A DNA stretch of 41,352 bases from a bacterium (GTDB lineage Bacteria; Patescibacteriota; Saccharimonadia; Saccharimonadales; UBA4665): positions 9,530 through 50,881 of the forward strand of contig DAIDMV010000005.1 in assembly GCA_027448765.1 (NCBI GenBank), in the 5' to 3' direction. The notes under the pieces were generated by a model. The model searched no databases. It was not told the DNA's origin and worked only from the letters and a program-made list of their open reading frames with translations. This document shows positions 1 to 9,021 of the stretch, piece after piece. The first letter of the stretch is position 1; each line of letters opens with the position of its first letter. Both the position numbers and the translations under genes were made by a program.

Positions 1-1
1 C

Positions 2-2824
2 ATTAATCGTAATAATCGACTTAAAAAATTAATTGATTTAAATGCCCCAGAGGTTATTCGACGTAACGAGCAAAGAATGTTACAGGAAGCTGTCGATGCT
101 TTAATTGATAATAACAGTAATAGAAACGGTAAAGCCGTTGCCACTACTGGCCAAAGACGTAAATTAAAGAGTTTATCAGATTTATTGAAAGGTAAGCAGG
201 GCCGCTTTAGACAGAATTTGCTAGGTAAAAGAGTTGATTATTCTGGACGATCTGTAATAGTGTCTGGACCTAATCTTAATATTGATCAATGTGGTTTACC
301 AAAAATGATGGCTCTTGAATTATTTAAGCCTTTCGTCATTGGTGAATTAATTGCTAGAGATTTAGCTCATAATATTAGAAGTGCAACGCGTCTAATCGAA
401 AGTAGTGATAATGCTGTTTGGGATGCTTTAGATGAAGTGATTCAGGGTAAGTATGTTCTTTTGAATCGAGCACCAAGCTTACATCGTTTAAGCGTTCAAG
501 CCTTTCAACCGGTTTTAATTGAAGGTCGAGCCATACAGCTCCACCCATTAGTATGTAAGGGTTTTAACGCCGATTTTGACGGTGATCAAATGGCGGTACA
601 TTTACCCTTAAGTCAAGAAGCTCAAGATGAAGCTAAAGAAATCATGACTCCTAGACATAATTTGTTAAAACCAGCTGACGGAACTTCTATGCTTCACATT
701 GAACAAGATATTGTTTTGGGTTGTTATTATCTTACTTTTAATGATAAAAGAATTGATACTAAAACTGTCCATACTTTTATGTCTTTAGATGAAGCAATTT
801 TCGCTTACGATAAACGTTTAATTAAGTTACAGTCAACGATTAGAATACCTTTTAGAAATAAGATCCAACAATCAACACTTGGTCGTTTTATTTTTAATGA
901 AATTTTTCCAGATGATTTTTCTTTTCAAGATGCCGAAATGACTAAAAAACAATTGCAGTCAGTTGTTTTAAAGTTTTATCAGCAATATGGCCAAGAAAAA
1001 ACTGCTGAGATTGCCGATACTTTAAAAGAGTTAGGTTTTAGATATGCTACTGTTTCTGGTCTTTCGATCGGTACAAAAGATTTTATCGCTATGAATGGCT
1101 TGAACGATTTATTGGTCGAAGGTAATGAAAAAACCGCTGAGATTGCTGATCAGTACTTAAATGGTTTTATCGCTGAAGAAGAAAGACACCGATTAGTTAT
1201 TGAAGCTTGGAAGAGTGTTGATAATAAAGTTCAAGATTTAGTTGTTGACCAGGTGCAAAATATAAATTCAACTATGGCAATTGCTATTAATTCTGGAGCT
1301 CGAGGTGATGTTTCTCAAATGAAAAAGGCAGTTGGAATTCTAGGTATGTTTTCAGATGCTTCAGGTAACCCGATCGAGCTACCAGTAAAATCAAACTACA
1401 TGCAAGGCTTAGACCCGCTTGAATATTTTACGGGAACAAGAGGAAATCGTAAATCATTAATTGATATTGCATTAAAAACTGCTGATGCAGGTTATTTGAC
1501 TCGACGATTAGTTGATGTCAGTCAAGATGTCTTTACTGTTGACGATGATGAAGTGACTGATAATGGCTTTACTGTTTATCGAGAAGATGCAGAGTATATT
1601 AATGTTAGTTTCGCTTCTAAGCTTACTGGTAGATTTGCGGCTGAAAAAGTTAAGGATTATGTTAAAGCTGATCAGTTAATTAACGATGAAATTGCCGAAG
1701 CGATTGATTCTGACAGTCAAGTGGTTTCAGTCAAAATTAAGAGTGTTTTAAGTTGCACAAATGTAACAGGTGTTCCGGTTAAATCTTATGGAATTGATCC
1801 AGGAACTGGTAAATTAGTTGCAAATCATAATCCGATTGGAGTGATTGCGGCTCAAAGCATAGGTGAACCAGGTACTCAGCTAAGTCTAGACAGTAAACAC
1901 AGAGCGGGTTCTCTTTTACAGGATGACACGGCTCAAGGTCTATCTCGTATTGAAGAGTTATTTGAAGCTCGTAATCCAAAAGGTCAAGCTTTATTGTCCG
2001 AAATTGATGGTTCGGTCAGCATTAGAGAAGATAGCAATAATTATATTCTTCATATTACAGCTAAAGACATTAAACCATTAAAATATACACTAGGTGAACG
2101 TAAACCATTAATTGCCGATAATTCTGAAGTTGTTTCTGGAGATGTTTTAGCTTGTTTAGAGGATGGTTCAGATAAGGTTGTCGCACCATTAAATGGTCAA
2201 GTTGAAATTGATGGCAATAAAATTATTCTTAGACCTTTCCAACAAAGTGTTTTAAAGTATGAAATTCCAACTTTTCGAAAATTATTGGTTGAGGATGGTC
2301 AATCAGTTCAGGCTGGTCAAAAATTATCTGCTGGATCAGTTAATTTGCAAGATTTATTGCGATTACAGGGTGTCGAAGCGACTCAACGTTATATCATGAA
2401 TGAAGTTTTGTTAATTTTTGCAGGACAAGGTCAAAATATTGCACCAAAACACCTAGAGATTATTGTTAGACAAATGTTTTCGAGGGTTCAAATTGAGGAT
2501 CCAGGTGAATCTGAATTCGTAATTGGAGATGTTGTTTCTAAGTTAGCAGTTCATGAAGCTAACCTTGAATTAGTTAGAAACAATAAAAAACCAGCAGTTG
2601 TTAATCAGTTATTGTTAGGAATTACAAAAGCTAGTTTGAGTACGGATTCGTTTTTATCAGCTGCTTCATTTCAAGATACAACCAGAGTATTGATTACAGC
2701 CGCTACGAGTGGTAAGGTTGATAAATTATTTGGTCTGAAAGAAAATGTTATACTTGGTCGAAAAATCCCTGTCGGTACGGGTTATAAAGCCAGTGATAAA
2801 AATGAGGTTGAAAATATTGATTAA
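2..2824 (+). CDS. rpoC: DNA-directed RNA polymerase subunit beta' (partial, 5' end outside window)
   Basis: Catalytic beta' subunit of RNA polymerase. The reading frame is open from base 2 and the first residues ([19 protein letters not shown]) already match internal RpoC sequence, so the N-terminal part, including the zinc-binding region, lies upstream of the window. The Mg-chelating motif [12 protein letters not shown] is encoded at 566-601, preceded by [16 protein letters not shown]. The trigger-loop base, [17 protein letters not shown], is followed by LSLDSKH where most bacteria have LTMRTFH (about 1861-1899). This is an unusual set of substitutions at NTP-contacting positions, but the His is kept. 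The C-terminal clamp and jaw regions follow, and the gene stops with TAA at 2822. It is followed by rpsL after a 75-nt gap. Confidence 0.98.
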   Translation: MNRNNRLKKLIDLNAPEVIRRNEQRMLQEAVDALIDNNSNRNGKAVATTGQRRKLKSLSDLLKGKQGRFRQNLLGKRVDYSGRSVIVSGPNLNIDQCGLPKMMALELFKPFVIGELIARDLAHNIRSATRLIESSDNAVWDALDEVIQGKYVLLNRAPSLHRLSVQAFQPVLIEGRAIQLHPLVCKGFNADFDGDQMAVHLPLSQEAQDEAKEIMTPRHNLLKPADGTSMLHIEQDIVLGCYYLTFNDKRIDTKTVHTFMSLDEAIFAYDKRLIKLQSTIRIPFRNKIQQSTLGRFIFNEIFPDDFSFQDAEMTKKQLQSVVLKFYQQYGQEKTAEIADTLKELGFRYATVSGLSIGTKDFIAMNGLNDLLVEGNEKTAEIADQYLNGFIAEEERHRLVIEAWKSVDNKVQDLVVDQVQNINSTMAIAINSGARGDVSQMKKAVGILGMFSDASGNPIELPVKSNYMQGLDPLEYFTGTRGNRKSLIDIALKTADAGYLTRRLVDVSQDVFTVDDDEVTDNGFTVYREDAEYINVSFASKLTGRFAAEKVKDYVKADQLINDEIAEAIDSDSQVVSVKIKSVLSCTNVTGVPVKSYGIDPGTGKLVANHNPIGVIAAQSIGEPGTQLSLDSKHRAGSLLQDDTAQGLSRIEELFEARNPKGQALLSEIDGSVSIREDSNNYILHITAKDIKPLKYTLGERKPLIADNSEVVSGDVLACLEDGSDKVVAPLNGQVEIDGNKIILRPFQQSVLKYEIPTFRKLLVEDGQSVQAGQKLSAGSVNLQDLLRLQGVEATQRYIMNEVLLIFAGQGQNIAPKHLEIIVRQMFSRVQIEDPGESEFVIGDVVSKLAVHEANLELVRNNKKPAVVNQLLLGITKASLSTDSFLSAASFQDTTRVLITAATSGKVDKLFGLKENVILGRKIPVGTGYKASDKNEVENID

Positions 2825-2839
2825 TTCTGTTAATCTAAA

Positions 2840-2869
2840 TTGAATATTTTAAACATTATCTAATAATAT
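2840..2869 (+). promoter_or_regulatory. Possible promoter of rpsL operon
   Basis: TTGAAT (2840-2845), an 18-nt spacer and TAATAT (2864-2869) lie in the only gap between rpoC and rpsL. Both boxes match the sigma-70 consensus at 4 of 6 positions. The region is AT-rich, so chance matches are likely; no terminator hairpin for rpoC is visible, so read-through is also possible. Confidence 0.35.
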
Positions 2870-2899
2870 TAAGAAATAAGTTTCATCAATAGGAGTTAC

Positions 2900-3313
2900 A
2901 TGCCAACCATTAATCAATTAGTTAGAAAACCCAGAGTTAAGATTAGTCAGAAAACTAAATCTCCGGCTCTTTTGAGGGTAACTAATAATTTAAAAACAGT
3001 TAATTATGATAAACATTCACCGTTTAAAAGAGGTGTTTGTGTTAGGGTTACAACTAAAACTCCTAAGAAGCCAAACTCAGCACTGCGTAAGGTGGCCAGA
3101 GTTAGATTAACTAATGGCTATGAAGTGTGGGCTTATATTGGTGGTGAAGGTCATAATTTACAAGAACATGCTGTTGTTCTAGTTAGAGGTGGTCGAGTTA
3201 AAGATTTACCAGGTGTTAGATATCATATAGTGAGAGGTTCATTGGATCTTCAAGGGGTTAATGACCGCAAGCAGGGTCGTTCTAAGTATGGTACTTCAAA
3301 GGAGAAAAAGTAG
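2900..3313 (+). CDS. rpsL: Ribosomal protein S12
   Basis: Component of the 30S decoding centre. The 137-residue product has the canonical [20 protein letters not shown] segment (about residues 54-73; the first conserved Lys is the classic streptomycin-resistance position) and [18 protein letters not shown]. Its length matches Firmicute-type S12 (about 137-138 residues) rather than the 124-residue E. coli type, owing to extra residues around 28-42. A Shine-Dalgarno-like AGGAG lies just upstream of the ATG. The stop abuts the rpsG start directly, so the two are co-translated. Confidence 0.98.
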   Translation: MPTINQLVRKPRVKISQKTKSPALLRVTNNLKTVNYDKHSPFKRGVCVRVTTKTPKKPNSALRKVARVRLTNGYEVWAYIGGEGHNLQEHAVVLVRGGRVKDLPGVRYHIVRGSLDLQGVNDRKQGRSKYGTSKEKK

Positions 3314-3796
3314 ATGCCGCGTAAAAAAAACAAATCATTAATTCGACCAATTCCATCGGATCGTATTTATAATGATGTTAAGGTTCAACGCTTAATTAAT
3401 CGCGTGATGCTTGAGGGTAAAAAAAGTTTAGCCGAAAATTTAGTTTATAAGAGTCTTGAATTATCGGCTAAGAAGCTAAAGGTAGACAACCCATTTGATG
3501 TTTTTGCCCAAGCGATGAAAAATATTGAACCACACATTGAAACTCGTTCTCGAAGAATTGGTGGAGCTAATTATCAGATACCATTTGAAGTTAACCCTCA
3601 AAGAAAAACTCATCTAACTATTATGTGGTTTGTTGCAGCTTTTAGAGCTCGAAAAGGTACCAATAGTGTTGAGGCGATGTCTGCAGAATTTTGTGATGCT
3701 TACAATAACCAAGGAGCTGCAGTCAAAAAGAAAGAAGATACTCATAAAATGGCCGAAGCCAATCGGGCTTTTGCTCATTTTGCACGTATGTCTTAA
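3314..3796 (+). CDS. rpsG: Ribosomal protein S7
   Basis: Primary 16S 3'-domain assembly protein. The 160-residue product begins MPRKKNKSLIRPIPSDRIYND and contains the family core: VQRLINRVMLEGKKSLAENLVYKSL, the segment RSRRIGGANYQIPFEV, and a C-terminal helical part ending KMAEANRAFAHFARMS. The ATG immediately follows the rpsL stop codon (TAGATG), typical of tight co-translation. The order rpsL-rpsG-fusA-tuf is the conserved str operon. Confidence 0.98.
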   Translation: MPRKKNKSLIRPIPSDRIYNDVKVQRLINRVMLEGKKSLAENLVYKSLELSAKKLKVDNPFDVFAQAMKNIEPHIETRSRRIGGANYQIPFEVNPQRKTHLTIMWFVAAFRARKGTNSVEAMSAEFCDAYNNQGAAVKKKEDTHKMAEANRAFAHFARMS

Positions 3797-3826
3797 ACAA
3801 AAAATTAATAATTTAATAGGAAATTT

Positions 3827-5914
3827 ATGGCTGAAAAAAAATATCAAATTGATAAACTACGTAATATTGGTATTATTGCTCATATTGACGCCGGTAAAAC
3901 AACTACTACTGAAGGTATTTTGTATCGAACAGGTTTAAAGCATAAAATTGGTGCTGTTCATGAAGGTGAAACCACAACTGACTGGATGGCTCAAGAACGC
4001 GAGAGAGGCATTACTATTGTTTCGGCTGCTGTAACTTGTTATTGGAAAGATCATCAAATTAATATTATTGATACTCCTGGACATATTGATTTTACCGTTG
4101 AAGTTGAACGTTCTTTAAGAGTTCTAGACGGCGCCTGTGTGGTCTTTGACGGTAAAATGGGTGTTGAAAGTCAATCTGAAACTGTTTGGCGACAAGCCGA
4201 TAAATATTCAGTCCCAAGAATTTGTTTTATTAATAAGATCAATCAAACTGGTGGAGATTTTTATAAATCATTAGAATCAATTCATGCTCGTTTATCTAAA
4301 AGAGCTTTCCCGATCCATTTACCAATTGGTTTCGAGCAATCAATCAATGGTGTAGTTGATTTAATAACAATGAAAGCTTATACGTATGATAATTTTACCG
4401 ACCATGAGTTAAAGGTTAGTGAAATTCCTAATGATATGTTGGATGAAGCTAAAAAATATCGATCATTATTGATTGAAAACGCCGTCAGCGAAGACGAATC
4501 GATGCTAGAAAGATACTTTGAAGTCGGTGAGGATAGTTTAAGTGAGGAAGAAATTCGTCATGCGGTCCGCCAAGCCGTTCTAAATGGTAAATTTTATGTT
4601 GTAACCGGAGGTGATGGCCGAGGTGTAATCGTTGAAAAATTATTAGATAGCGTGGTTGACTTTTTGCCAAGTCCACTTGATAAACAATCAACGTGGGGTA
4701 TTAATCCTAAAGATTTATCAGAAATTGAACGAAAACCTGATATTAGCCAACCGTTTGCTGCTTTAGCTTTTAAAATTGCAACTGATCCTTTTGTCGGAAA
4801 ATTAGCTTATTTTAGAGTTTATTCTGGCAAAATATTAGCCGGTAGTTATATTCTTAATTCGTCAACAGGTGAAAAAGAACGAGTTGGACGTATCGTTAGA
4901 ATGCAGGCAGATAAACGTGAAGACGTCAATGAAGTTGTAGCCGGTGATATTGCTGCCATAGTTGGTTTGAAGGGCACTACGACTGGTAATACCCTCTGTG
5001 AACTAAATAATCCAATTTTATTAGAAAGTATAAATTTTCCTGAGCCGCCTGTTTCAATTGCTATCGAACCTAAAACTAAAGCCGACCAAGAAAAAATGAG
5101 TTTAGCTCTGCAACGTTTAGCCGAGGAAGACCCAACTTTTAAAATTAACGTTAATGAAGAAACCGGACAAACTATCTTAAATGGTATGGGTGAATTACAT
5201 TTAGAAATACTGGTTGATAGAATGAAACGAGAATTTTCAGTTGAAGCTAACATTGGTCAACCTCAAGTAGCTTATCGAGAGACAATTAAAAAATCTAATG
5301 TTGAGATTCAAGGTAAGTTTATTCGACAATCTGGTGGTCGTGGTCAATATGGTGACGTTTGGTTACGGTTATCGCCCAACGAACAAGGAGGCGGCTTTAA
5401 GTTTATTAACTCTATTAAGGGTGGTGTTGTACCATCTGAATATATTAAACCGGTTGAACAAGGCATCAAAGAAGCTTTGAATAATGGCGTATTAGCTGGT
5501 TATCCGGTTGTTGATGTTGTGGCTGAATTGTATGATGGATCTTATCATGATGTCGATTCATCTGAGCTAGCCTTTAAAATAGCTGGTTCAATGGCTTTGA
5601 CCAGTGGTGTTAAAAATGCTTCACCAATATTATTGGAACCAGTTATGAAAATTGTAGTTGTCACGCCAGAACAATTTATGGGTGATGTAATTGGCGATTT
5701 GAATAGTAAACGCGGTCGCGTCGAGTCCATGGAGGATTTAAATAGTGGTATTAAGGAAATTACTGCTTTTGTACCACTTGGTGAGATGTTTGGTTATACC
5801 ACTAGTTTAAGGTCAATGACTCAAGGTCGAGCTAGTTCTTCAATGGAATTAGATCACTACGCTGAAGTACCAAATAATGTTACGGAAGCAATTATTGCAA
5901 AAAATGCTAGATAG
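3827..5914 (+). CDS. fusA: Translation elongation factor G
   Basis: GTPase that drives translocation of tRNA and mRNA on the ribosome. The 695-residue product has the normal EF-G length. GTPase motifs are G1 AHIDAGKTTTTEG, G2 RGITI, G3 DTPGHIDF, and a G4 that reads NKIN (4232-4243) where nearly all EF-Gs have NKMD. The Asp that normally reads the guanine 2-amino group is Asn here, which is odd. Domain IV keeps a normal-looking GGRGQYGDVWLRL segment and domain V keeps VESMEDLNSGIKEITAFVPLGEMFGYTTSLRSMTQGRAS. The start follows an AGGAAA Shine-Dalgarno-like run, 30 nt after rpsG. Confidence 0.97.
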   Translation: MAEKKYQIDKLRNIGIIAHIDAGKTTTTEGILYRTGLKHKIGAVHEGETTTDWMAQERERGITIVSAAVTCYWKDHQINIIDTPGHIDFTVEVERSLRVLDGACVVFDGKMGVESQSETVWRQADKYSVPRICFINKINQTGGDFYKSLESIHARLSKRAFPIHLPIGFEQSINGVVDLITMKAYTYDNFTDHELKVSEIPNDMLDEAKKYRSLLIENAVSEDESMLERYFEVGEDSLSEEEIRHAVRQAVLNGKFYVVTGGDGRGVIVEKLLDSVVDFLPSPLDKQSTWGINPKDLSEIERKPDISQPFAALAFKIATDPFVGKLAYFRVYSGKILAGSYILNSSTGEKERVGRIVRMQADKREDVNEVVAGDIAAIVGLKGTTTGNTLCELNNPILLESINFPEPPVSIAIEPKTKADQEKMSLALQRLAEEDPTFKINVNEETGQTILNGMGELHLEILVDRMKREFSVEANIGQPQVAYRETIKKSNVEIQGKFIRQSGGRGQYGDVWLRLSPNEQGGGFKFINSIKGGVVPSEYIKPVEQGIKEALNNGVLAGYPVVDVVAELYDGSYHDVDSSELAFKIAGSMALTSGVKNASPILLEPVMKIVVVTPEQFMGDVIGDLNSKRGRVESMEDLNSGIKEITAFVPLGEMFGYTTSLRSMTQGRASSSMELDHYAEVPNNVTEAIIAKNAR

Positions 5915-5917
5915 ATC

Positions 5918-5947
5918 TTTACAAAAGTAATATTTTTATCTTATACT
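5918..5947 (+). promoter_or_regulatory. Promoter of tuf
   Basis: TTTACA (5918-5923), an 18-nt spacer and TATACT (5942-5947), each 5 of 6 to the sigma-70 consensus, sit immediately after the fusA stop. They predict a start near 5954 and a leader of about 70 nt before tuf, which has an AAGGAG Shine-Dalgarno. This would let the very abundant EF-Tu be made independently of fusA. Confidence 0.65.
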
Positions 5948-6025
5948 AAGATATCACTTTGCGTGAGATTGAGTGTCTGATGCAAAAGATTGGCTAATAA
6001 AATTTTTAATTAAGGAGAATAAACA

Positions 6026-7210
6026 ATGGCTGTACAATTCGATCGTACTAAACCTCACGTAAATGTTGGAACCATGGGTCATGTTGATCATGGTAAAACA
6101 AGTTTAACTGCGGCAATCACTAAAATTTTATCTGAGAGATTACCTAGTAGTATTAATAAGGCAGTTGCCTATGATGAAATAGATAAAGCTCCAGAAGAGC
6201 GACAAAGAGGTATTACTATCTCTACTTCTCATACTGAATATGAAAGTGCAAAAAGACATTATGCTCACGTTGATATGCCTGGACATGCTGATTATGTTAA
6301 GAATATGATTACAGGTGCTGCTCAGATCGATGGAGCTATATTAGTCGTTTCAGCTGCCGATGGTCCAATGCCTCAAACTCGAGAACATGTCTTGTTAGCT
6401 CGTCAGGTTGGTGTTCCTAAAATTTTAGTTTTCTTAAATAAAATGGACTTAGCTGATGCTGAATTAGTTGATTTAGTTGAAGAAGAAATTCGTGAATTAT
6501 TAGAAAAGAATGGTTTCGACAAAGACGCTCCAATTATACGTGGATCTGCTACTAAAGCTATGGAAGGCGATAAAGAAAACCAAGATGCTGTTATGGCCTT
6601 AGTTGAAGCTATGGATGACTATATTCCTGAACCTAAAAGAGAATTAGATAAACCATTCTTAATGCCAATAGAAGATGTTTTTTCAATTAAAGGTCGTGGT
6701 ACAGTTGCTACCGGAAGAATTGAGTCAGGTATTGTTAAAATTAACGAGGAAGTTGAAATCGTTGGTATCAAGCCTTCTCGGAAATCTGTTGTGACTGGTA
6801 TTGAAGCTTTTAAGAAAAGTCTTGATCAGGGTCAAGCTGGAGATAACGCCGGCGTCTTATTGCGAGGTATTGAACGAAATGATATTGAACGTGGTCAAGT
6901 TTTAGCTAAGCCTGGTTCAATTACACCTCATACTGAATTTGATTCTGAAGTTTATATTTTAACTAAAGAAGAAGGTGGTCGACACACTCCTTTCTTTAAA
7001 GGATACAAGCCACAGTTTTATTTCCGAACCACAGATGTAACTGGTGAAGTAGAGTTACCTGCTGACAAAGAAATGGTTATGCCTGGTGATACAATTACTT
7101 TCAAAGTTAAATTATTAGCTCCAATTGCAATGGATCAAGGATTAAGATTTGCTATTCGAGAAGGTGGTAAAACCGTTGGTGCTGGTGTTGTTACCAAAAT
7201 TATTAAATAA
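6026..7210 (+). CDS. tuf: Translation elongation factor Tu
   Basis: GTPase that delivers aminoacyl-tRNA to the ribosome. The 394-residue product has normal length and all GTPase motifs: GHVDHGKT (about residues 19-26), [13 protein letters not shown] (residues 83-90), NKMD, and [10 protein letters not shown]. The Met in DMPGHADY replaces the very common Cys of DCPGHADY. Domains 2 and 3 are intact, including [13 protein letters not shown] and [16 protein letters not shown]. An AAGGAG ribosome-binding site lies upstream, and a dedicated promoter is predicted in the gap after fusA. No second tuf copy is in the window. Confidence 0.98.
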   Translation: MAVQFDRTKPHVNVGTMGHVDHGKTSLTAAITKILSERLPSSINKAVAYDEIDKAPEERQRGITISTSHTEYESAKRHYAHVDMPGHADYVKNMITGAAQIDGAILVVSAADGPMPQTREHVLLARQVGVPKILVFLNKMDLADAELVDLVEEEIRELLEKNGFDKDAPIIRGSATKAMEGDKENQDAVMALVEAMDDYIPEPKRELDKPFLMPIEDVFSIKGRGTVATGRIESGIVKINEEVEIVGIKPSRKSVVTGIEAFKKSLDQGQAGDNAGVLLRGIERNDIERGQVLAKPGSITPHTEFDSEVYILTKEEGGRHTPFFKGYKPQFYFRTTDVTGEVELPADKEMVMPGDTITFKVKLLAPIAMDQGLRFAIREGGKTVGAGVVTKIIK

Positions 7211-7219
7211 ATTTAATAA

Positions 7220-7248
7220 TTGCCTAAATTAAGTAAATATTGTAAAAT
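7220..7248 (+). promoter_or_regulatory. Promoter of rpsJ / S10 operon
   Basis: TTGCCT (7220-7225), a 17-nt spacer and TAAAAT (7243-7248, 5 of 6 to consensus) lie in the 62-nt tuf-rpsJ gap. The predicted start is near 7255, giving a short leader containing the AAGGA Shine-Dalgarno of rpsJ. Confidence 0.5.
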
Positions 7249-7272
7249 CAAGTTATTAAATAAAGGAATCAA

Positions 7273-7602
7273 GTGGAAGATAGTAAAAAGCAAGTTCAAA
7301 AACAACGAATTAGAATTAGATTAAAAGCTTATGATCATAAAGTGATCGACCAAGCTTCTAAGCAAATTGTTGACACTGCTTTAAGGACTGGTGCTTCGTT
7401 GGCTGGTCCTATTCCACTTCCAACTAAAAAGAATGTTTTTACGGTTATTAAAAGTCCGTTTATTTACAAAAAAAGTCGTGAGCAATTCGAAATGAGAACT
7501 CATAAAAGACTAATTGACGTACTTGAACCAACCACAAAAACAGTAGACTCACTAATGAGCTTGTCTTTACCGGCCGGCTGTGACGTCGAAATCAAAATGT
7601 AG
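7273..7602 (+). CDS. rpsJ: Ribosomal protein S10
   Basis: 30S head protein. The 109-residue product carries the family core: [30 protein letters not shown], then [43 protein letters not shown]. Translation starts at GTG (7273); AAGGA at 7263-7267 supports this start, and no ATG lies in a better position. It is separated from rplC by a 158-nt leader-like region, unlike the tight spacing of the rest of the cluster. Confidence 0.97.
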   Translation: MEDSKKQVQKQRIRIRLKAYDHKVIDQASKQIVDTALRTGASLAGPIPLPTKKNVFTVIKSPFIYKKSREQFEMRTHKRLIDVLEPTTKTVDSLMSLSLPAGCDVEIKM

Positions 7603-7622
7603 CTTGTTGTTTACACAACAGT

Positions 7623-7652
7623 TTGACAGATGTATTAATTTTGTGATACTCT
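7623..7652 (+). promoter_or_regulatory. Internal S10-operon promoter upstream of rplC
   Basis: A perfect -35 TTGACA (7623-7628) is followed after 18 nt by TACTCT (7647-7652) with an extended -10 TG at 7644-7645. The predicted start is near 7659, about 100 nt before rplC, so most of the rpsJ-rplC gap would be a transcribed leader. Confidence 0.6.
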
Positions 7653-7670
7653 TGTATCAATCTGTTTGAT

Positions 7671-7760
7671 TAATACAAAAGGCTTTTTGTATTAGGTCAT
7701 GAAAATGATACCGATTAATTAGCCAGAGTATTATTAATTATTAAAATGAGACCATAAAAT
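7671..7760 (+). promoter_or_regulatory. Structured 5' leader of rplC (possible autoregulatory site)
   Basis: A perfect 10-bp stem forms between TAATACAAAA (7671-7680) and 7685-7694 with loop GGCT. It starts about a dozen nucleotides after the predicted transcription start. Further on, GGTC at 7695-7698 can pair with GACC just before rplC, and AATGATAC near 7705 can pair with GTATTATT near 7731 (one G-U). A seven-codon ORF, MKMIPIN, runs from 7699 to 7722. No U-tract follows the first stem, so it is not an obvious terminator. L4-mediated leader control is known for S10 operons; whether this leader binds L3, L4 or nothing is inference. Confidence 0.45.
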
Positions 7761-8375
7761 ATGTCACAATTAATCACTAGAAAATTAGGAATGACCAATA
7801 CCATTGCTGAAGATGGTAGTGTTGAGGTTATTACTCTATTATTTGTGCCAGATCAAAGAGTCAGTCAAATCAAAACCGTCGAAAACGATGGATACTCGGC
7901 CGTTCAAGTTGCTGCCGAAGAAACTAAAAAAATTACAAAACCCCAGGCTGGCCATTTAAAAAAGATAAATTTTAACGCTAAAACATTAAAAGAGTATCGA
8001 TTGAGTAAAGAGGAACAAATTGAACTTGGTACTGTTATTGACGTTAATGTTTTTAAAATGAATGATGTTGTTAATGTTCAGTCTGTTTCAAAAGGTAAAG
8101 GTTTTGCTGGAACAATTAAACGACATAATTTTCATCGAGGACGTAAAACTCATGGTGGTGGTAGTTATCGTCGTCCCGGATCGATTGGCTCAATGTTTCC
8201 TCAAAAAATTTTTAAAGGTAAGAAAATGGCAGGTCGTATGGGACATGATTTGGTAACAATTAAAAATTTGACCATCAAACTAATTGACCCTGAATTGAAA
8301 GTAATTGGTGTAACTGGCGCTGTACCAGGGCCTAAAAAAGGCTTAGTCTTAGTCAAAGGAATCCAAAATGACTAG
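7761..8375 (+). CDS. rplC: Ribosomal protein L3
   Basis: Early-binding 50S protein near the peptidyl-transferase centre. The 204-residue product starts MSQLITRKLGMTNTIAEDGS and has the conserved SVSKGKGFAGTIKRHNFHRG segment, then RRPGSIGSMFPQKIFKGKKMAGRMGH, the central extension reaching the catalytic centre. Its end overlaps the rplD start by 8 nt, so the two are translationally coupled. It is preceded by its own predicted promoter and a structured leader. Confidence 0.98.
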   Translation: MSQLITRKLGMTNTIAEDGSVEVITLLFVPDQRVSQIKTVENDGYSAVQVAAEETKKITKPQAGHLKKINFNAKTLKEYRLSKEEQIELGTVIDVNVFKMNDVVNVQSVSKGKGFAGTIKRHNFHRGRKTHGGGSYRRPGSIGSMFPQKIFKGKKMAGRMGHDLVTIKNLTIKLIDPELKVIGVTGAVPGPKKGLVLVKGIQND

Positions 8376-9021
8376 TGCAATTTATGACCAAAAAGGCAAG
8401 AAAACTACTGAAAAAGTTAAGATTTCAGATAATATTTTCGGTATTAAAGAGCTTAATCACACTGTTTTGAAAGAAGCCTATTTAGCCCATTTAGCTAATC
8501 GAAGAGATAATTATGCTCAAACTAAAACCCGTGGTTTAGTTTCTGGAGGCGGTCGTAAACCTTGGCGACAAAAAGGTTTAGGTAAAGCTAGGTTTGGATC
8601 AACTAGAAATCCTATCTGGCGTGGTGGTGGTATTGCTTTCGGGCCAACTGGTTATGAAAATTTTAGCCGAAAAATAAATATTAAAACCAAACGACTAGCT
8701 ATTAGATTGGCCTTATCAGATAAATATCAAAACAAGAATATAGTCATTGTTAATGATATAGATTTTAAGTCTATAAGTATAAAAAATGGTTTGAATTTAA
8801 TTAGTAACCTGGATCTTAAAGGTAATATTTTACTAGTCGTTCAAACCCATAGCCAAAACCTTGATCTAGCATTTCGTAATATTCCTAATGTCAAAATAGT
8901 TAGCGCTAGATATATTAATGCTTTTAATCTTTTAAACGCCGACAATATTGTTTTAGAAAAATCAGTTTTAGGTATTTTAAATCAATGGTTAGACTCTTCA
9001 AAGGAGCAAATCGATGAATAG
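8368..9021 (+). CDS. rplD: Ribosomal protein L4
   Basis: 50S protein lining the exit tunnel. The 217-residue product has the L4 tunnel-loop signature TKTRGLVSGGGRKPWRQKGLGKARFGSTRNPIWRGGG (about residues 51-87) followed by GPTGYENFSRKIN and a Rossmann-like C-terminal domain. In several bacteria L4 represses its own operon through the leader mRNA, which is relevant to the structured region upstream of rplC. It overlaps rplC and rplW by 8 nt each. Confidence 0.97.
   Translation: MTSAIYDQKGKKTTEKVKISDNIFGIKELNHTVLKEAYLAHLANRRDNYAQTKTRGLVSGGGRKPWRQKGLGKARFGSTRNPIWRGGGIAFGPTGYENFSRKINIKTKRLAIRLALSDKYQNKNIVIVNDIDFKSISIKNGLNLISNLDLKGNILLVVQTHSQNLDLAFRNIPNVKIVSARYINAFNLLNADNIVLEKSVLGILNQWLDSSKEQIDE

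Noticed and set aside
1779-1979. Open frame on the minus strand inside rpoC
   Set aside because: It lies wholly within conserved RpoC sequence and shows no recognisable protein features; it is a shadow of the real frame. The same applies to other opposite-strand or shifted frames inside fusA, rpoA, secY and the GH15 gene.
3630-3938. 102-residue frame overlapping rpsG and fusA
   Set aside because: Both real genes have clear family sequence; this frame is low-complexity Leu/Lys-rich and is out of frame with both.
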